Positions 6,397 through 7,407 of a stretch of DNA of 7,407 nucleotides are shown here, piece after piece. The position numbers and the translations under genes were made by a program. Below the pieces are notes generated by a model. It worked only from the letters and a program-made list of their open reading frames with translations, was not told where the DNA came from and ran no database searches. Where the stretch lies: contig JAHECM010000149.1 in assembly GCA_024641725.1 (NCBI GenBank), positions 1 through 7,407 of the forward strand, in the 5' to 3' direction. Numbering within the stretch: position 1 is the first letter of the stretch; each line of letters opens with the position of its first letter. The stretch comes from Limnohabitans sp. (GTDB lineage: Bacteria; Pseudomonadota; Gammaproteobacteria; Burkholderiales; Burkholderiaceae_C).

Positions 6397-6514
6397 CCCA
6401 TCATGGTTCACTGTCAATGTGACAGGAGCATGCAGAATTTATGAAGCTTTTTTGATCACAACACTCCTCATCTCAATGCAGCCCCAATCGCCACAAAGAA
6501 ACCCCCAGCAGGTC
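6397..6514 (-). promoter_or_regulatory. Upstream region of the exbD-tonB-receptor-exbB-phoD block
   Basis: This 118-base gap lies between the small membrane protein gene and exbD, both on the minus strand. It is AT-richer than its surroundings in the half next to exbD. It holds a TAAATT element (6436-6441) resembling a -10 box without a good -35, phased CTTCAT/CTGCAT/CTGTCA half sites (6420-6446), and a perfect inverted repeat (6411-6425). No intrinsic terminator for the small gene is evident. The region most likely holds the operon promoter and operator, but the exact elements are not established. Confidence 0.45.
6411..6425. promoter_or_regulatory. Perfect inverted repeat CTGTCA-N3-TGACAG (candidate operator)
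   Basis: Six-base arms with a three-base centre (CTGTCA, then ATG on the + strand or CAT on the - strand, then TGACAG). It lies 15 to 29 bases upstream of the chosen exbD ATG and overlaps the alternative TTG and GTG codons. Its symmetry and position suit a dimeric regulator, but the regulator is unknown. Confidence 0.4.
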
Positions 6515-6664
6515 TTACGAACTTGGATGGTCGTTGTCTGAGGTCTGGTTTTTTGAGAACTCTTGTGACAACTCGCCCTTTTTGCGACCCGAAAACATCG
6601 TCCACCAGACGATCAAGACGATGATGACCAGGGCCAACAGCGCTTCAAGCAAAATCAGACCCAT
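6515..6664 (-). CDS. Small single-span membrane protein, function unknown
   Basis: A 49-residue protein that I cannot assign to a named family. It begins MGLILLEALLALVIIVLIVWW, a very hydrophobic span at about residues 3-24, followed by TMFSGRKKGE. The basic cluster R27-K28-K29 after the span predicts a cytoplasmic C-terminus by the positive-inside rule. The tail (31-49) is polar and acidic/Ser-rich. There is no signal cleavage site. The start is well supported by GGGAG (6672-6676), 7 bases before the ATG. The frame stays open further upstream, but that part runs antisense to the MltA gene and is cysteine- and glycine-rich, so it is not credited. The ATG shares the CATG at 6662-6665 with the divergent mltA start. 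It lies 118 bases upstream of exbD on the same strand, so it could be a leader gene of that operon or an independent gene. Confidence 0.7.
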   Translation of the reverse strand: MGLILLEALLALVIIVLIVWWTMFSGRKKGELSQEFSKNQTSDNDHPSS

Positions 6665-7407
6665 GCAACAACTCCCGTCGACTTCATTGGTGTTCGGCCT
6701 GTCCAGGCGGTGTGTGGCCGCCACACGCTGGGGGGCGGTGTGCGCGGCTGTGACGGTGACCATTTTAGGCAGCTTGGCTGGCTGTTCGTCCGCGCCGCCC
6801 CAAGTGGACCCGATCCAAGCGGACCCGGCCCAAGTGCAGTCGCCCCCAGGCATCGCCGCCCCCGCAGACCTGCGCCCCTTGCCCCCCGCCATCACCCAAG
6901 CCAAGAGCCGCTGGGTGCCGGTGCCATGGGCAGAGCTGCCCGGCTTGGCGCAAGACGCGCTGCAAGACGCTTGGCCCGCCTGGCTGCACAGCTGCACCCG
7001 CCCGGTCAAAGTCTGGGCTGCGCTGTGCCCTCAATTGCGCGAGCTGGCCAACGCCTCGCGAGAGACCCAACGCGACTGGATGCGCCAACGCCTGCAGCCC
7101 TACCGCGTGGAATCGCACCAAGGCGAAGCGCAAGGCTTGTTGACCGCTTATTACGAGCCGGTGCTCGACGCCAGCCGCCACCCCAACGCCAGCTTTGCGG
7201 TGCCGCTGTACGCCGCGCCCGCCGATCTGGGCAAACGCAAACCCTGGTACACCCGCCAAGAAATGGACACCTTGACCAGCGCCAAGGCGGCGCTGCGCGG
7301 CAAAGAGCTGGTGTATTTGAACGACCCGGTGGACGCGATGGTGCTGCACATCCAAGGCTCGGGCATCGTGCGCGTGAGCGAGCCCGATGGCCGCCAACGC
7401 CTGGTGC
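6663..7407 (+). CDS. mltA: Membrane-bound lytic murein transglycosylase A (MltA), 3' end cut by the window
   Basis: The first 248 residues of a lipoprotein lytic transglycosylase, which cleaves the MurNAc-GlcNAc bond of peptidoglycan to form 1,6-anhydro products at the outer membrane's periplasmic face. The signal region (about 15-40) ends in LAGC, so Cys41 should be lipidated. A Pro/Gln linker with three 5-residue repeats (47-61) follows. MltA-family motifs are clear: GLLTAYYEP (158-166), VPLYAAPADL (around 180-189) and LNDPVDAMVLHIQGSG (about 219-234), the last being highly characteristic. The frame is open at the right edge, so the catalytic aspartate and the C-terminal 3D domain are beyond view. 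The ATG at 6663 is the only ATG before the signal region, but has no clear ribosome site; GTG codons at 6690 and 6714 are alternatives. It is transcribed away from the small membrane protein. Confidence 0.93.
   Translation, partial: MQQLPSTSLVFGLSRRCVAATRWGAVCAAVTVTILGSLAGCSSAPPQVDPIQADPAQVQSPPGIAAPADLRPLPPAITQAKSRWVPVPWAELPGLAQDALQDAWPAWLHSCTRPVKVWAALCPQLRELANASRETQRDWMRQRLQPYRVESHQGEAQGLLTAYYEPVLDASRHPNASFAVPLYAAPADLGKRKPWYTRQEMDTLTSAKAALRGKELVYLNDPVDAMVLHIQGSGIVRVSEPDGRQRLV
6672..6676 (-). promoter_or_regulatory. Ribosome binding site of the small membrane protein
   Basis: GGGAG on the minus strand, 7 bases before the ATG at 6664. It is the main sequence argument that the 49-residue product is translated from this codon rather than from a longer upstream frame. 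Confidence 0.6.
6712..6726. repeat. Inverted repeat GTGTGG-CCG-CCACAC
   Basis: Perfect six-base arms with a three-base centre, inside the mltA signal-peptide codons and 48 bases upstream of the divergent small gene's start. It could form an mRNA hairpin in mltA or act as an operator for the divergent pair. In GC-rich coding DNA it may also be chance. Confidence 0.35.
6801..6845 (+). repeat. Three 15-base tandem repeats in the mltA linker
   Basis: Units begin at 6801, 6816 and 6831, each opening with CAAG. The first two share CAAG(T/C)GGACCCG and the third has diverged after CAAGTG. They encode QVDPI, QADPA and QVQSP, just after the lipidated cysteine region, so they lengthen a flexible tether without breaking the frame. 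Confidence 0.75.

Noticed and set aside
6436..6461. Sigma-70 promoter TTGTGA / TAAATT before exbD
   Set aside because: The spacer is only 14 bases, too short for a normal promoter; kept only as a possible -10 element within the upstream region.
6485..6520. Intrinsic terminator after the small gene (GGGGGTTTCTTT on the minus strand)
   Set aside because: No stable stem precedes the T-rich run; the possible pairing is only about three bases.
6665..7009. Longer N-terminus for the small membrane protein (164 residues in all)
   Set aside because: The extra 115 residues are antisense to mltA and look non-biological; a good ribosome site supports the start at 6664.
6765..7397. 210-residue open frame on the minus strand
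   Set aside because: Antisense to mltA, with His/Ala/Gly-rich low-complexity translation.
1..7407. CRISPR array, tRNA, rRNA, insertion sequence, phage or toxin-antitoxin genes
   Set aside because: No regularly spaced repeats, cloverleaf-like sequence, transposase, or paired small toxin/antitoxin frames were seen on either strand.

Overview
The window reads as a chromosomal segment of a betaproteobacterium, most likely Burkholderiales and probably Comamonadaceae. This rests on codon use, the style of the FixJ-type regulator, MltA and NlpC/P60 lipoproteins, and the absence of phage, plasmid, IS, CRISPR, tRNA or rRNA signals. The genus cannot be fixed from sequence reading alone.

Layout. The left edge (1-832, + strand) holds the DNA-binding end of a NarL/FixJ-type response regulator, overlapped by ATGA with a lipoprotein NlpC/P60 cell-wall hydrolase. 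After a 25-base convergent gap comes a compact five-gene minus-strand block (858-6396), transcribed right to left: exbD, tonB, TonB-dependent outer-membrane receptor, exbB, and a PhoD-type metallophosphatase. Junctions are 5 bases, 35 bases, 4 bases and a 4-base overlap, so this is very probably one operon. Upstream on the same strand is a 49-residue single-span membrane protein (6515-6664). It diverges from an MltA lytic transglycosylase lipoprotein gene (6663 to the window end, + strand), and the two start codons lie on the same CATG palindrome.

How it may work together. The block carries every part of a TonB energised uptake system: a proton channel (ExbB/ExbD), a transducer (TonB), an outer-membrane gate (the receptor), and an exported phosphodiesterase/phosphatase as last gene. 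The simplest reading is a self-powered scavenging system for a phosphate-containing organic compound, with PhoD releasing phosphate outside the inner membrane. The substrate is inference; homology does not give it. Unusual points are the separation of exbB from exbD by the receptor gene, the lower GC of the block than of the two flanks, a perfect inverted repeat with Pho-box-like phased half sites just before exbD, and a PhoD with an apparent Sec rather than Tat signal.
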